DNA from: a bacterium
Lineage (GTDB): Bacteria; Armatimonadota; JACIXR01
Assembly: GCA_014360465.1 (NCBI GenBank)
Contig: JACIXQ010000005.1
Span: forward strand, 1 to 55,233
Length of the DNA stretch: 55,233 nt
Reading direction: 5' to 3'
A model generated the notes under the pieces. It did no database searches. It had not been told where the DNA came from and saw nothing but the letters and a program-made list of their open reading frames with translations. The number at the start of each line of letters is the position of its first letter. Position 1 is the first letter of the stretch. This document shows, piece by piece, positions 25,235 to 35,468 of this stretch. The position numbers and the translations under genes were made by a program.

Positions 25235-26902
25235 CTAACCTTTCTCTTGGGGTTTCCACCCCAACTTCTCCAATGCCTCACAAGCTGCACGCCGAACATC
25301 CTCATTCCAATCCCTAAGCCTTTTTATCAATGGCTCCACTGCGCGCTTATCCCCTATCCTGCCCAATGCCTCACAAGCTGCATGACGAACTATCCAATAT
25401 TCATCCCTGAGCCTCTCTATCAATGGCTCCACTGCACGCTTATCTCCTATCTTGCCCAATGCCTCACAAGCTGCACAACGAATCCCCCAATACTTGTCCC
25501 CAAGGCTCTCTATCAAGGGCTCCACTGCACGGGTATCTCCTATCTTGCCCAATGCCTCACAGGCTCCACGACGAATTTCTTTATCCCTATCCCAAAGTCT
25601 CTCTATCAATGGCTCCAATGTTAGGTTAGCTACAGCTACCAGTGGATCAGAAACTGCACAACAAACATCTTCATCCTCATCCCCAAGTCTCTCTATCAAT
25701 GGCTCTACTGCTGGGAAACCTATCGCAATTAACGCCTCACAAGCTGCACGACGAACAGCCTCATCCCTATCCCCAAGTCTCTCTATCAATGGCTCCACTG
25801 CACGAATATCTCCCTCTGCTGATAATTCAGCAAGCTCATTAAGGGCTTCTTCCTCACCATCTAAGGCACCCATAACCGCTCTCGCCAACCTCCCTTCTCC
25901 TAACTTCTCCAATGCTTTACAAGCTGCACGACGAACAGCCTCATCCTCATCCCCGAGCCTCTCTATCAATGGCTCCACTGCACGCTTATCTCCTATCTTG
26001 CCCAGTGCATAACAAGCTGCACTACGAACAGACCTATCCTCATCCCCAAGCCTCTCTATCAATGGCTCTACTGCTGGGAAACCTATCGTTACCAGTGCAT
26101 CAGAGGCTGCACGACGCACAGTCCTATCCCTATCCCCAAGTCTTTCTATCAACGGCACCACTGCACGGGTATCTCCTTCTGCTGATAATTTAGCAAGCTC
26201 CCTAAGGGCTTCTTCCTTGCCCTCTAAAGCTCCTCTAACCGCCCTCGCCAACCTCCCTTCTCCTAACTTCTCCAATGCTTTACAAGCTGCATGACGAACT
26301 ATCCAATATTCATCCCCAAGTCTCTCTATCAATGGCTCCACCGCACGCTTATCCCCTATCTTGCCCAATGCCTCACAAGCTGCACAACGAACATCTTCAT
26401 CCTCATCCCCAAGTCTCCCTATCAACGGCTCCACCGCACGGGCATCTCCTATCTTGCCCAATGCTTCACAAGCCGCACGACGAACATATTCATCCCTATC
26501 CCCAAGTCTCTCTATCAAGGGCTCCACTGCACGCTTATCCCCTATCTTGCCCAACGCCTCACAAGCCGCACGACGAACAATCCTACGTTTATCACCAAGT
26601 CTCTCTATCAATGGCTCTACTGCTGGGAAACCTATCGTTACCAGTGCATCAGAGGCTGCACGACAAACAGTCCCGTGCCAATCCCCAAGCCTCTCTATCA
26701 ATGGCTCCACTGCACGCTTATCCCCTATCTTGCCCAATGCATAACAAGCTGCACGACGAACATATTCATCCCTATCACCAAGTCTCTCTATCAATGGCTC
26801 TACTGCACGAGGGTCCCCCAACTTCCCCAATTCCTCACAAGCTTCCAAACGCTCCCTCGCGGATGGACTCACAAGATTTTTGAGTGCTTCCTCAAAAGAC
26901 AT
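25235..26902 (-). CDS. HEAT-repeat protein (PBS-lyase-type repeats)
   Basis: 555 residues built almost entirely from 31-residue units of the form [31 protein letters not shown]. I count 15 canonical units and two degenerate ones ([16 protein letters not shown]) that break the array into blocks. There is no signal peptide, membrane helix or other domain, so it should be a cytoplasmic superhelical solenoid that binds a protein or tRNA-like partner. GGGAGGATGATAGAGG lies before the ATG. PBS-lyase repeats were named from phycobilisome lyases, but this architecture alone does not imply lyase activity and no phycobiliprotein gene is present. DNA repeats are so similar that unit number may vary between strains. 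Confidence 0.9.
   Translation of the reverse strand: MSFEEALKNLVSPSARERLEACEELGKLGDPRAVEPLIERLGDRDEYVRRAACYALGKIGDKRAVEPLIERLGDWHGTVCRAASDALVTIGFPAVEPLIERLGDKRRIVRRAACEALGKIGDKRAVEPLIERLGDRDEYVRRAACEALGKIGDARAVEPLIGRLGDEDEDVRCAACEALGKIGDKRAVEPLIERLGDEYWIVRHAACKALEKLGEGRLARAVRGALEGKEEALRELAKLSAEGDTRAVVPLIERLGDRDRTVRRAASDALVTIGFPAVEPLIERLGDEDRSVRSAACYALGKIGDKRAVEPLIERLGDEDEAVRRAACKALEKLGEGRLARAVMGALDGEEEALNELAELSAEGDIRAVEPLIERLGDRDEAVRRAACEALIAIGFPAVEPLIERLGDEDEDVCCAVSDPLVAVANLTLEPLIERLWDRDKEIRRGACEALGKIGDTRAVEPLIESLGDKYWGIRCAACEALGKIGDKRAVEPLIERLRDEYWIVRHAACEALGRIGDKRAVEPLIKRLRDWNEDVRRAACEALEKLGWKPQEKG
25240..26860 (-). repeat. 93-bp tandem DNA repeat within the HEAT-repeat gene
   Basis: Units of 93 bases recur through the gene with long identical runs, for example CTATCAATGGCTCCACTGC on the plus strand. 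Two larger blocks of about 135 codons (degenerate unit, AEGD, then [15 protein letters not shown] units) look like a second-level duplication. Confidence 0.8.
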
Positions 26903-26976
26903 CCTCTATCATCCTCCCAAGAAGATATGTTAAATTAATCTTACAAAAATTAGAGAATTAGAGTAATAGAACTTTC

Positions 26977-28758
26977 TCAACCCCCTATCACTACTATCGC
27001 CCATAAACCTAAATTAGTTAGATTGAAACTTATTCGCTCATCGCTGATTTTCAGGTTGACCTTCTGCATAGGCTTGCCTGGTATATAAACGCTCGCTTTA
27101 CCCGGAAAAGACTTGAGAACCTTCCCAAGCAGGGCTTTGCTGAGGGAAACCTCAATATCCACGGGTCTCACATCATCCCTCTCAAAATCATAATCCTGAT
27201 TTAAAAGATGACAGACTATGGGTGCATTCGCTGAGCCTGGTTTATAACGCAATGATACCCTCAACTTATCGCTCCCCCTTACAATGACCTGATTCCTAAA
27301 TTCCCATGGCAAAGAATCATATCCTTCCCACTGCAAAATTTTCTTCTTCTCCTGCCTTGCTAATTTCTCAATTTCTTTCGGAATTGAACCCTTCCCCTTT
27401 ATTAAAAGCCTGAATTTTTCCAAATTTTCCTTTTTTATTCCTCCTCTATCCTTCTCTGCCCCTATCACGCTGAAGGGAACATTCTTTTCAAGAAGCTCAA
27501 GAGAAGCCCCTCTTATATCATCAAATCCCTCGTCTGTATAAATGAAAGCCACATCGGAAAGGGAAACATATCCATCAAATAGACTCGCATTCTCCCTAAC
27601 GAAACGATAGAGCGGGGCGAAATCCTCGGGATTTCCTTCCCACCAATGCGTCCCTTTCTCTTGGGTATAACACCATTGATGATGGGGAACCATAAAAACA
27701 CTCCCGAAAGCATAAGCCTGGGCTATCCAGGTTCGCACCATACCGGGCTTCTCCTTCTCCGCAATGAAAGCCCAGTCATAACCACCTGCGGTCGCCGCCT
27801 GCCTCTTACCCAATCCCTCAACCAGACGATAGACGAATGCTGGCTCAAGATAAACCTGTTTTGTGTTCGCTTGGTGCTCCATCTCTCCACAGAAGAAATC
27901 CACCAAAGGAGCCACCCTCAGGGCTTCGGGGGTTGATGCACTTGAATTGACGCTGCGAAGAAGCGGTTTGCCTCGTATCTGCTCGGCATATTCAAATACC
28001 ATCCCAACCACCTTTAAGGAGCTCTCCCTTTGAAAGCTCTGATATAGGTCGGCTAAGGGCAAATTGCCTGCCTGTGCTCGCCAGCTATCCTTCGTCACAC
28101 CCTTTGATTTGAGAAAAACCGCATAATCAAAACTTTGAATATCCTCTATCCCCATCCTCTTCAATTCCTCTTCACCGAAATGAGCCTTCAACCAGTCTTT
28201 GAAGCCCTCTCGGCAATGCTCGCAGAAGCAACCACCGAACCAGGCGGAGCAAGCAGATGTTCCACGCCAGTCATCTATATGCAAGCCATCTATATCAGCA
28301 ACACAGGCTCTCTCTACCTGCTCCTTGAGATAAGCCCGATAATCGGGATTATTTGTGCAGAACCAATAGGCAGGATGACCATTGTGCCTATGGTCCCAGA
28401 GCCAGGGAACAGTCAGGGGATTCCCATCAAGGTCACGACAGATTGCTTTCTCAAATCCATCGGGACAAAAATCTATAAATCCTCCAAAATCAACGACGAA
28501 ATCAACACTTCCACAATATTTAAGACCAAATTTATGCGCTTCTTCAACCTGTTTCCTGAACCAGTAAACATCTTTATCATCTTTTGACCTTGACCGTCCT
28601 GCCCAACCGACCACCGTCCCGGAATATATCTCGTAAAGCTTCTTATCCCGAGGGGCATACATAAAGACCACATCGCTTGCTTGAAGCACAGGTCTTTCTC
28701 CTCGTATTGTAGCAACCAGTGAAAACAACATAGCGAAAAGCACCATCCTTCCTCCCAT
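26977..28758 (-). CDS. Secreted TIM-barrel glycoside-hydrolase-like protein (GHL family)
   Basis: 593 residues from ATG 28758, which has an AAGGGTGA-like site upstream and opens a signal peptide (MVLFAMLFSLVATIRG); a GTG at 28767 in frame is the alternative. The barrel contains DIDGLHIDDWRG (Asp162-Asp163) followed by Cys177, Cys179 and Cys182 in GCFCEHCREGF, the pattern seen in GHL6-like hydrolases. The C-terminal 150 residues are beta-rich. Asp or Glu at the barrel strand ends could be catalytic, but which one is not clear. It ends a four-gene minus-strand operon begun at 35230. No family with proven activity can be named from sequence alone. A secreted hydrolase or glycan-binding protein is the best guess. 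Confidence 0.7.
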   Translation of the reverse strand: MGGRMVLFAMLFSLVATIRGERPVLQASDVVFMYAPRDKKLYEIYSGTVVGWAGRSRSKDDKDVYWFRKQVEEAHKFGLKYCGSVDFVVDFGGFIDFCPDGFEKAICRDLDGNPLTVPWLWDHRHNGHPAYWFCTNNPDYRAYLKEQVERACVADIDGLHIDDWRGTSACSAWFGGCFCEHCREGFKDWLKAHFGEEELKRMGIEDIQSFDYAVFLKSKGVTKDSWRAQAGNLPLADLYQSFQRESSLKVVGMVFEYAEQIRGKPLLRSVNSSASTPEALRVAPLVDFFCGEMEHQANTKQVYLEPAFVYRLVEGLGKRQAATAGGYDWAFIAEKEKPGMVRTWIAQAYAFGSVFMVPHHQWCYTQEKGTHWWEGNPEDFAPLYRFVRENASLFDGYVSLSDVAFIYTDEGFDDIRGASLELLEKNVPFSVIGAEKDRGGIKKENLEKFRLLIKGKGSIPKEIEKLARQEKKKILQWEGYDSLPWEFRNQVIVRGSDKLRVSLRYKPGSANAPIVCHLLNQDYDFERDDVRPVDIEVSLSKALLGKVLKSFPGKASVYIPGKPMQKVNLKISDERISFNLTNLGLWAIVVIGG

Positions 28759-28769
28759 AATAATCACCC

Positions 28770-30716
28770 TTACATCTTCAACTTCTTAAGATAATAAACA
28801 CAGGCTCCAGCTGAGAGGTCAATCTCAAGTCCCTTCGTCATAAGAGCATAACCCGACGAAGTAAGCAATTTCTTCCTTTCTCTACCCCAACTCCGAATAT
28901 CTTCCACCATATATATACCTTCAGGGTCAAGACCTTTTAGAGGAAGGGTTCTCCCTGGACATTCGCCGGGCATCCTAAAACCCAGGACAATCGCCTCGTC
29001 TTTTTCCCGGGATACAAATTGGAGAACCTCTCCTTGTTTAGGAGCTTTAGAATGTCCTGTGAGGGGATAGAAATCCTGGACAAGGAGATGGCGAAATTCC
29101 TTATAAGTCATTATCAAGCTCTTCACCTTCTCCCTCAGCTCGGGGGACCAAGAAGCAACATCCCCATCAAGGGAAAAAGCCCCTATCATCCTGGAGAGGA
29201 AATCAAGGATGTCCCTACCCATATCCTTTCCACCTATGGGGGTTGGAACAGCACTATTGAGGAGATTACCAGGGAGAAATCTGTTCGCTCCGCTCTGCAT
29301 AAATCTGCATATATGTGGGTCATCGGTGTGGTCGGAAATCCAGATGGTGTGAGCACGCTTCAATGTCCCGAGGTCAATTCTTCTTCCTCCGGAGGCACAA
29401 CATTCTATCAAAAGAGCAGGATGTCTCCTCATTATCTCGTCAAGAACACGGTACAACCCTTCAATATATTTGAACTGAATCTCACCGGTTCTATCAGCTG
29501 ATTCCCAGAAGGGTTTTGGACCTATGTTGTAATCGTAGCGAATCCATCGCAAATCAAGCCTTTTCACCCATCCGCTTATGATTTCAATTATTCCATCCTG
29601 TGCTTCCTTATTGCTCAAGTCGAGGTGAAGGAACTCACCACCCAGGTCGAAAAACCAGTTTGGATGCTCTTTGACGATGTCGCTTTCCCGGTGCGCTCTT
29701 TCAACTTCAAACCACATCCCGAACTTCATTCCTTTGGAACGAACATATTCCGCGAGGTTCTCAATGCCTTTGGGAAATTTCCCCATATCCACCCGATTCC
29801 AATTGCCAACACCCTTGCTGAAATCTCCTTTATCGCCACAACCAGCATACCATCCCGCATCAAGGACGAAGTATTCTACGCCCAACTCGGCACAACGGTC
29901 AACCTGTTTACGCAAGAACTCCTCGTTGAAATCACAAGCTATGTGGAACCAATGGTCATAGCTGACGGGAGGAAGGAAAAGCTTGCCATCCAGCTTGGGA
30001 CAGTGGCTCTCGTAAAGGTAGCGTCGGAAAGCATTGCTTCCATCATCCAAATCCCCCTCAAAGAAAACGATATGAACTGGCGGAAGCGTGAGGGTTTCCC
30101 CTGGCTCAAGAACAAGTTGAAAAACAGGGATTCCTGCTGTTAGGGAGAGAAAAGGATGATGAACACTTATGAACCAGAGACCCGACCACTCCATCCCGAA
30201 CACCAGTCCAGCCTTATCAATCATTATCTCCATAATCGGCAGGTATCTGTTGGAAGAGCGACCATCGGGACCTGCCTCAATGGTCAACGGTTCGCTGGCA
30301 TAACTGAGCAATTCAGAGGTGAACTCCTGATAGGCAATCGGCGGATAGAAACCATCGGTCAAGCCACCACCTGAATATCGGAGGAAAATTGGTCTTTTGG
30401 GCTGAGACCAGAAAAGCGATAATGGATGAATGCCATAAAGAGGAGGGCAGGGTTTCTTCCCCTTGTTTTTCAAATTAACACTCAAAACAACCGCCCTTTG
30501 ATTCTCTACGAATTCAACTACCATAGCTCCTTGCAAATCGGAATATCCTCCCTCTCCTTCAACGAGGATTTCCCATCCCTCTCCCGTTCTTTTTTCTGCG
30601 AGAATCTTCCATTCAACCGCCTCTCCTGCTTCGCCCAGCAACCTCCAGCCTAAGCCATCTTCCAGCCCTTCCATCAACTCTTCGGGCATAAATTCCTGGA
30701 ACCATTTTTTAACCAT
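28770..30716 (-). CDS. GH36 family alpha-galactosidase-like enzyme
   Basis: 648 residues with the GH36 plan: N-terminal beta-supersandwich (about 1-235), TIM barrel (about 245-560) and a C-terminal beta-sandwich. Barrel landmarks are FVLDAGWY, GMKFGMWFEVER, the nucleophile Asp395 in RWIRYDYN, ECCASGGRRIDLG and the acid/base Asp462 in WISDHTDD. No signal peptide is visible, so it should act in the cytoplasm on galactosides imported from outside. GH36 also contains N-acetylgalactosaminidases and raffinose-type enzymes, so the exact substrate is open. It lies six bases after the GH42-like gene and two bases before the start region of the next gene. Confidence 0.92.
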   Translation of the reverse strand: MVKKWFQEFMPEELMEGLEDGLGWRLLGEAGEAVEWKILAEKRTGEGWEILVEGEGGYSDLQGAMVVEFVENQRAVVLSVNLKNKGKKPCPPLYGIHPLSLFWSQPKRPIFLRYSGGGLTDGFYPPIAYQEFTSELLSYASEPLTIEAGPDGRSSNRYLPIMEIMIDKAGLVFGMEWSGLWFISVHHPFLSLTAGIPVFQLVLEPGETLTLPPVHIVFFEGDLDDGSNAFRRYLYESHCPKLDGKLFLPPVSYDHWFHIACDFNEEFLRKQVDRCAELGVEYFVLDAGWYAGCGDKGDFSKGVGNWNRVDMGKFPKGIENLAEYVRSKGMKFGMWFEVERAHRESDIVKEHPNWFFDLGGEFLHLDLSNKEAQDGIIEIISGWVKRLDLRWIRYDYNIGPKPFWESADRTGEIQFKYIEGLYRVLDEIMRRHPALLIECCASGGRRIDLGTLKRAHTIWISDHTDDPHICRFMQSGANRFLPGNLLNSAVPTPIGGKDMGRDILDFLSRMIGAFSLDGDVASWSPELREKVKSLIMTYKEFRHLLVQDFYPLTGHSKAPKQGEVLQFVSREKDEAIVLGFRMPGECPGRTLPLKGLDPEGIYMVEDIRSWGRERKKLLTSSGYALMTKGLEIDLSAGACVYYLKKLKM

Positions 30717-30722
30717 CTCTAT

Positions 30723-33119
30723 TCACTCCTTCTCCATTTTCACGATGCTTCCCAAGGACTCTATATTGAAAATCTTCCCATTTAGGGAAATTTGACCGTT
30801 CCAATCTGACTGGGGCAGGAAGAAAAGCAGTTTCTCCCCATATCTCTCAAATGGGACGATTGTAAGATCTGCGTATGTTTTAGCAGGATGGTTAAGAACA
30901 CTTACTCCCGATTTCTGGAGAACAGAAAGAGCCCTGTCCACTTGAGGGAGCTCCCAAAGTGGAAAACCGGAACGGCAGATGAGCCGGGGAGGTGTATTTC
31001 CTTTATCCTTAAGCCTATAGGTATCGCCAAGTATCTTTTTGCCGATTGGCTCCCTAAAGCGATATGTTAAAAATGGTAGTGATTGAGAAGGTATTTTCCT
31101 TCCGCTCATATCGTAGAGGGCAAACCTACCCGAGCTGATGAGTTTCACTCCCGAACCAGAAGCATCCCTCAATGTCCTGAGAGCTTCACAGGTTATATAG
31201 GCGCAATCGGGTATAATCACCGCTTTGTATCTTGACAGGTCAGCTGATTCCAAACTATGTAGGGTATATATATCAGGACATATGCCTGCGCGCACGAGCA
31301 ATTTATACCAACCCATAAAGTCAGCCCAGTCATTGGGCTCTTCTTGAAGGCAGGGATAAAGGGGCATTCGGGGTTGAATTAATGCCACCTCGCAAACTGG
31401 TCTGGCTCCCACGAGCTCAAGAGCGGTCTGTTTCACCCTCTCGATCATCCTTTTTAGCGGTTCTATGCCCAGCTCGGAATAGTTGTAATCAGGGGTACCG
31501 AACCAGCAGTAATATTGGATTCCGCTATCCGCTCCTGCGTGCTGTAGCAGGGAAAGGGATGTGCGCGTTAATCCCATCTCACCGAGATAAATTCCCTTGG
31601 TGAAATCAAGCAAGTCAATCGCCCAGATGGGTTTACCATATCTCCTCACCATATCCACAGAGGCTGTGAGGGAATCAAAATCGCCCTCTGCGGAATTGAT
31701 TTGCAATCCCATTATATGTTGGTGTTTTGCGTTTTCCGCCCAGTAGTCAAGCGCGATTGCCACATCTTGAGCATAGTCCCACTCAAAGGGATTGGCAAAG
31801 GCGAATGTAATGTAGCTGACTATCGGACGGGTAGAATCCACTGCGACTATCTGCTCAGCCATCCAGTCTATGAACTTGGCAAAAGTTTCAAATCTATAGT
31901 TAAACCAATCATCCACAACCGCCAGGGGATAGCCTGGCTTACCATCAAGTTTTAGCTCGGGTTGATAGCATATAACGAGCTTTCCAACACCTTCCCAGGA
32001 ATGGGAAACTCGCTCGGGTTGTTCCGAGGACCAGGCAATGAACTGCCACTTTCCGAGCGAGGGGTCAAATGTGGGGTTAGGAGCAAGTTGCTGACCTTTC
32101 TCATCGTATATTTGAAGTGAATGGAAAATAACCTTTCCCTTGCCTCTTAGTTTCATCAACAGCCAGGCTCGGGAAGCTCCCTCCGGAACGGTTATAACAT
32201 ACTTGATTAATTCCGCACCATTCTGCTTCGTGCAAGGGGGACTCCAATCAATCCTAAACGGTCGGGGGTCGTCAGCCTTTAACCAGGCGATTTCCAACAG
32301 GGAATCGCCGCAGACGAGGTTTTCCGTTGTAAGCTTGAGCTCTACCGTTAGTTTATCACCCGGGTTAACCGGTATGTGGCTTTCCTCGGTAGTGCACCAA
32401 CAGAGGTCGCAGGAAACACTTGAGGGAACAAATTCCCCTTGCGACTGGATGCCGATTCCCGAAGGATAAAGGACAGGAGGTTGAATCTCATCCCAGCTTT
32501 TATATACCGTTCCCCACCTTTCGTTCAACCTTTTCAATGAACCGTATTTTCCCATTAGCCATTTCCTGAAGTCCTCCTTATCTGCTTTTGAATATGAATA
32601 GCTCAGGGGATGCCACCATTCACAACCGTTGCTATAGCCATATATCAATTGGTTATGTTTATGATTTTTAAGATAGGAGACGGTCTCCCTAATAAAGCGA
32701 GAAAGATAGAAACGGTAGAGGGCGGATTGATAAGATGGGTCGTCAATGACACCACCTTTTGGAGAAGCCATCGTCTCACCCTGCTTCTTCAACTTCTCAA
32801 CCAGCCAGCGCACCCCAGCGGAGTGGGCGGGACCCGCTTCCATAAGGAAAATAAGCTTCGTTCCCGTGCTGTTTGCCCAGTCTAACTGTTTATCAAGAAG
32901 GGAGAAATCGAATTTCCCCTCTTCTGGTTCAATAAGCGTCCAGGGAGCCCTCACTATGCAGACATTCGCTCCTGTCTTCGGGACATTCTCGTCCTCGTGT
33001 GTTATTAGGGGATAGTGGGATACAAAACCGATGGGATACTCCCTTTGTTCCAACTCCCCCGCCTCCATTCCGCAAGAGAAAAGTGCAACAATTAGGAACA
33101 GATGCATCAAATGCCTCAT
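30723..33119 (-). CDS. Secreted GH42-like protein with inserted carbohydrate-binding-like module
   Basis: 798 residues, signal peptide to about residue 19. The barrel starts with the GH42/GH-A-like strand GANVCIVRAPWTLIEPEEGKFDFSLLD. LKRLNERWGTVYKSWDEIQPP is a typical GH42 segment. GYSNGCEWWHP (Glu167) may hold the acid/base, but the usual Asn-Glu pair is not intact. A beta-sandwich (about 230-365, with PVNPGDKLTVELKLTTEN and AWLLMKLRGKG) like a CBM4/9 or CBM6 module is inserted before the second half of the barrel. An alpha/beta amidotransferase-like domain follows (CPDIYTLHSLESADLSRYKAVIIP). Its ATG overlaps the upstream gene stop as ATGA. Possible beta-galactosidase-type activity; loss of activity cannot be excluded. 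Confidence 0.75.
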   Translation of the reverse strand: MRHLMHLFLIVALFSCGMEAGELEQREYPIGFVSHYPLITHEDENVPKTGANVCIVRAPWTLIEPEEGKFDFSLLDKQLDWANSTGTKLIFLMEAGPAHSAGVRWLVEKLKKQGETMASPKGGVIDDPSYQSALYRFYLSRFIRETVSYLKNHKHNQLIYGYSNGCEWWHPLSYSYSKADKEDFRKWLMGKYGSLKRLNERWGTVYKSWDEIQPPVLYPSGIGIQSQGEFVPSSVSCDLCWCTTEESHIPVNPGDKLTVELKLTTENLVCGDSLLEIAWLKADDPRPFRIDWSPPCTKQNGAELIKYVITVPEGASRAWLLMKLRGKGKVIFHSLQIYDEKGQQLAPNPTFDPSLGKWQFIAWSSEQPERVSHSWEGVGKLVICYQPELKLDGKPGYPLAVVDDWFNYRFETFAKFIDWMAEQIVAVDSTRPIVSYITFAFANPFEWDYAQDVAIALDYWAENAKHQHIMGLQINSAEGDFDSLTASVDMVRRYGKPIWAIDLLDFTKGIYLGEMGLTRTSLSLLQHAGADSGIQYYCWFGTPDYNYSELGIEPLKRMIERVKQTALELVGARPVCEVALIQPRMPLYPCLQEEPNDWADFMGWYKLLVRAGICPDIYTLHSLESADLSRYKAVIIPDCAYITCEALRTLRDASGSGVKLISSGRFALYDMSGRKIPSQSLPFLTYRFREPIGKKILGDTYRLKDKGNTPPRLICRSGFPLWELPQVDRALSVLQKSGVSVLNHPAKTYADLTIVPFERYGEKLLFFLPQSDWNGQISLNGKIFNIESLGSIVKMEKE

Positions 33120-35230
33120 TTCTTCTCCCCGATTTCTATCTCTATCAAATCGTAATCCTCAAGGCGTGGAAGGGAAAAGCTCACTTTTCCCCTCTCTTCC
33201 CGAAATTCAAGCTCATATTTCTGCCAGAGCGAACGAACGCTCTTTATCGCATCCTGAAAATGAAGCGTTATCTCTACTGCATATAAAGGGACGATTCTCT
33301 CTATTGGTCTTTTCATCTCTGATGTGAAGTTTATAAGATGGATGTATATACGATCTCCCTTTCTTCTCAGGGAAACCTCCAAGGAAGAGGGAACTCCCTC
33401 CAACTCTATTAGCGGTCTGCTCATTCGGGAGACGAGATTTCTCAAGATGCGATAGAATTCGGGAAAGCGAAAGGAGAAAAGAGAGGTTCCGAAAGTTCCC
33501 GCCAGATAGATTACCCTACCTTTTCCGAATTTATTCTCTATGAGAAAAGGATGGGGAGATGGTTGGGGTCTTCCAGCATAGCAACCGGGCAAAGGATGAC
33601 AGAACATAAGAACTTTCCGGGCATCGCTTTCCACTTCAATTCCATAAGTAGGTGCGTAGATTAGCTTCTGATTTATCCCCTTTAGAGAGAAATGCCCCTT
33701 ATCGGAACTCGTCACATAATCCCACCGAAGGGGTCCAAAGATTTCCCCCACCCTTTTCATCCCGAAGACATCCTTCAATCCGAAATTATCCCTTCTTTCT
33801 CCATAGTCATATAAAGAAGTTTCAAAGCTGGCAATAAGGTTCCCTCCCCTTCTAAGGAAATTCCTTATGCTCTCCATTTCCTCTTCTCTCAAATGGGCAA
33901 CATTTGGAAGAATCAACAAATCATATTTATCTACATTAAGAAGCGCCTCCTCATCTATGACATCAAAGGGAAAATGGTTTCTCACCAATCCATCATAGAA
34001 TCCGTAGAATTCCTCAAGCAGATTCCCCGCCCTTTGGGCTCTCATCTCCTTAGTGAAATCAGTATGGGGAACAGGCGAGCCAAGATAGTAATCGCTTGTC
34101 CTCTGGGGCCAGACAAGGGCAATGCGTGCAAGGGAATGGGTAGAGAAAAAGGGGTCGGGATTTTTCTCTATGAACTCGTTATACTTTCTCACAACCTCCA
34201 TTTCCTGGGGATGAAGAGAAGGCTCACTGCATATGGCGAACCAAACCTGTGCTCCATGAGAAATGGTCTGGCTATATAGCAGGCTAATCTCGCCAGGCGG
34301 CAACATAGAAAATGCCCACGGTCCCTGCTTCCCCGCATCAAAGACAACCGTCGGTTTCCCCTGTGCCTGCGTTTCCAACAATTTAGCGGTAGCTCCCGGT
34401 TTATAGATTGGTTCTTCCAACCCCCCATAGAGAAATCCTCCCTCAGCTCCCAATATATCGGTTTCCCTGATTATCTTGCGATTATCCCTGCCCGTTGTCC
34501 AGCTGGGAGCGATGGGATTTCCGTTCATATAAAGCATAATCTGAGGATTTATCGCCTTGAGAACCGCATTGCAGTCTCTGAGGAAGCGAGCGATGCTGTC
34601 GGTCTGGAATTCTATCAATAGCTTCCAGTCCGGGTCATCACGAGAGGCTGAAAGCCTTGTCTTGGATGGCAACTCCCTTCCATAATTTTCCCGAAAGAGC
34701 CTTTTGCAGGATTCACAATAACAGGTGTTAGCGAAGAAGATGGGACCATCAAAAAATATCCCATCTATCTCGTAGAAGGCAAGGGTTCTCAATGCCTTGA
34801 ACACTTCCTCCCTCCATCCACTATTGATGCAAAAGGAGGAATCAACCTCATAAACGGTCTCAATGGGCTTGCCATCTTCTTGAATCTGCTGCCATTCTGG
34901 ATGCTTTCTCGCGTAGGAGCGTTCAACAGCATGGACATTGTAATAAATTACAACCTTAATCCCCTGGCTATGGGCTTCAGCCAAATACTCGTTCAATGTA
35001 GCAAGGGTAACCTTCTCTCCAGGGAAAAGCTGGCGGTCATCTATGTAGGCAACACCGGGGAAAATAGAAGGGTCGGCGAAACGGGTGAGGTGTTCCATAT
35101 TCGCCTTCAGCTTTTTCAAAATCCTCATCTTTTCCCTGAAAAGATAACCCTCCTCTATCTCTATGAGTCGCAAAGGTCCAGATAGCCACCATTCCTTGTC
35201 CTGCATCTTCTCGGCTTTCCTTTGGGGCAT
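33116..35230 (-). CDS. GHL6-type hydrolase with GATase-like (beta-galactosidase trimerisation) domain
   Basis: 704 residues. The start with GAGG seven bases upstream shows no signal peptide, so the protein should be cytoplasmic. The barrel has VVIYYNVHAVERSYARKHPEW, GIFFDGPIF (Asp161) and Cys170, Cys172, Cys175 in CYCESCKRLF. From about 420 an alpha/beta domain resembles the GH42 trimerisation domain (FDVIDEEALLNVDKYDLLILPNVAHL, NFLRRGGNLIASFE). A C-terminal beta-sandwich ends it. It is the first gene of the minus-strand operon behind a TATAAT box. It is a paralogue of the protein at 42963-45143, which is secreted. Activity and substrate are unknown. Confidence 0.75.
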   Translation of the reverse strand: MPQRKAEKMQDKEWWLSGPLRLIEIEEGYLFREKMRILKKLKANMEHLTRFADPSIFPGVAYIDDRQLFPGEKVTLATLNEYLAEAHSQGIKVVIYYNVHAVERSYARKHPEWQQIQEDGKPIETVYEVDSSFCINSGWREEVFKALRTLAFYEIDGIFFDGPIFFANTCYCESCKRLFRENYGRELPSKTRLSASRDDPDWKLLIEFQTDSIARFLRDCNAVLKAINPQIMLYMNGNPIAPSWTTGRDNRKIIRETDILGAEGGFLYGGLEEPIYKPGATAKLLETQAQGKPTVVFDAGKQGPWAFSMLPPGEISLLYSQTISHGAQVWFAICSEPSLHPQEMEVVRKYNEFIEKNPDPFFSTHSLARIALVWPQRTSDYYLGSPVPHTDFTKEMRAQRAGNLLEEFYGFYDGLVRNHFPFDVIDEEALLNVDKYDLLILPNVAHLREEEMESIRNFLRRGGNLIASFETSLYDYGERRDNFGLKDVFGMKRVGEIFGPLRWDYVTSSDKGHFSLKGINQKLIYAPTYGIEVESDARKVLMFCHPLPGCYAGRPQPSPHPFLIENKFGKGRVIYLAGTFGTSLFSFRFPEFYRILRNLVSRMSRPLIELEGVPSSLEVSLRRKGDRIYIHLINFTSEMKRPIERIVPLYAVEITLHFQDAIKSVRSLWQKYELEFREERGKVSFSLPRLEDYDLIEIEIGEKK

Positions 35231-35270
35231 AAGCTCGCCTCTTTCTTTTAAATTTTCTAAAAGTATTTAG

Positions 35271-35299
35271 ATTATAAGAGGGAAATATATCGTTGTTGA
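35271..35299 (-). promoter_or_regulatory. Putative promoter of the minus-strand glycoside-hydrolase operon
   Basis: On the minus strand a consensus TATAAT (35276-35271) is preceded by TCAACA (35299-35294) with a 17-base spacer. The -35 box is weak. The predicted leader of about 35 bases carries the GAGG site of the first gene. The 238-base gap to the divergent beta-helix gene holds nothing else that I recognise. Confidence 0.45.
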
Positions 35300-35468
35300 G
35301 ATAAAATTCATTGCACAACTAACAAGGGGGAAGGGTATTAGAAACTTTCCCACAAAAATCGTGGCAATTCATTTAAGAGCACCAATTTATGGTTAGTCAA
35401 CCACATTCCTAATGATTTTTCCTTGACCAAATTTTTTAAAAAAGCAAAATTTTACAAAGGAGGAAAAG

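Noticed and set aside
25240-26860. Regular direct repeats that resemble a CRISPR array.
   Set aside because: The 93-bp period is a multiple of three within one intact reading frame, units run without spacers, and no cas gene is nearby. The same applies to the 156-bp repeats at 37790-38545.
25169-26938. Several long plus-strand frames with repeated His-, Pro- and Ser-rich segments opposite the HEAT gene.
   Set aside because: They are antisense shadows of the 93-bp repeat units. All lack ribosome binding sites, and their repetition follows from the minus-strand gene.
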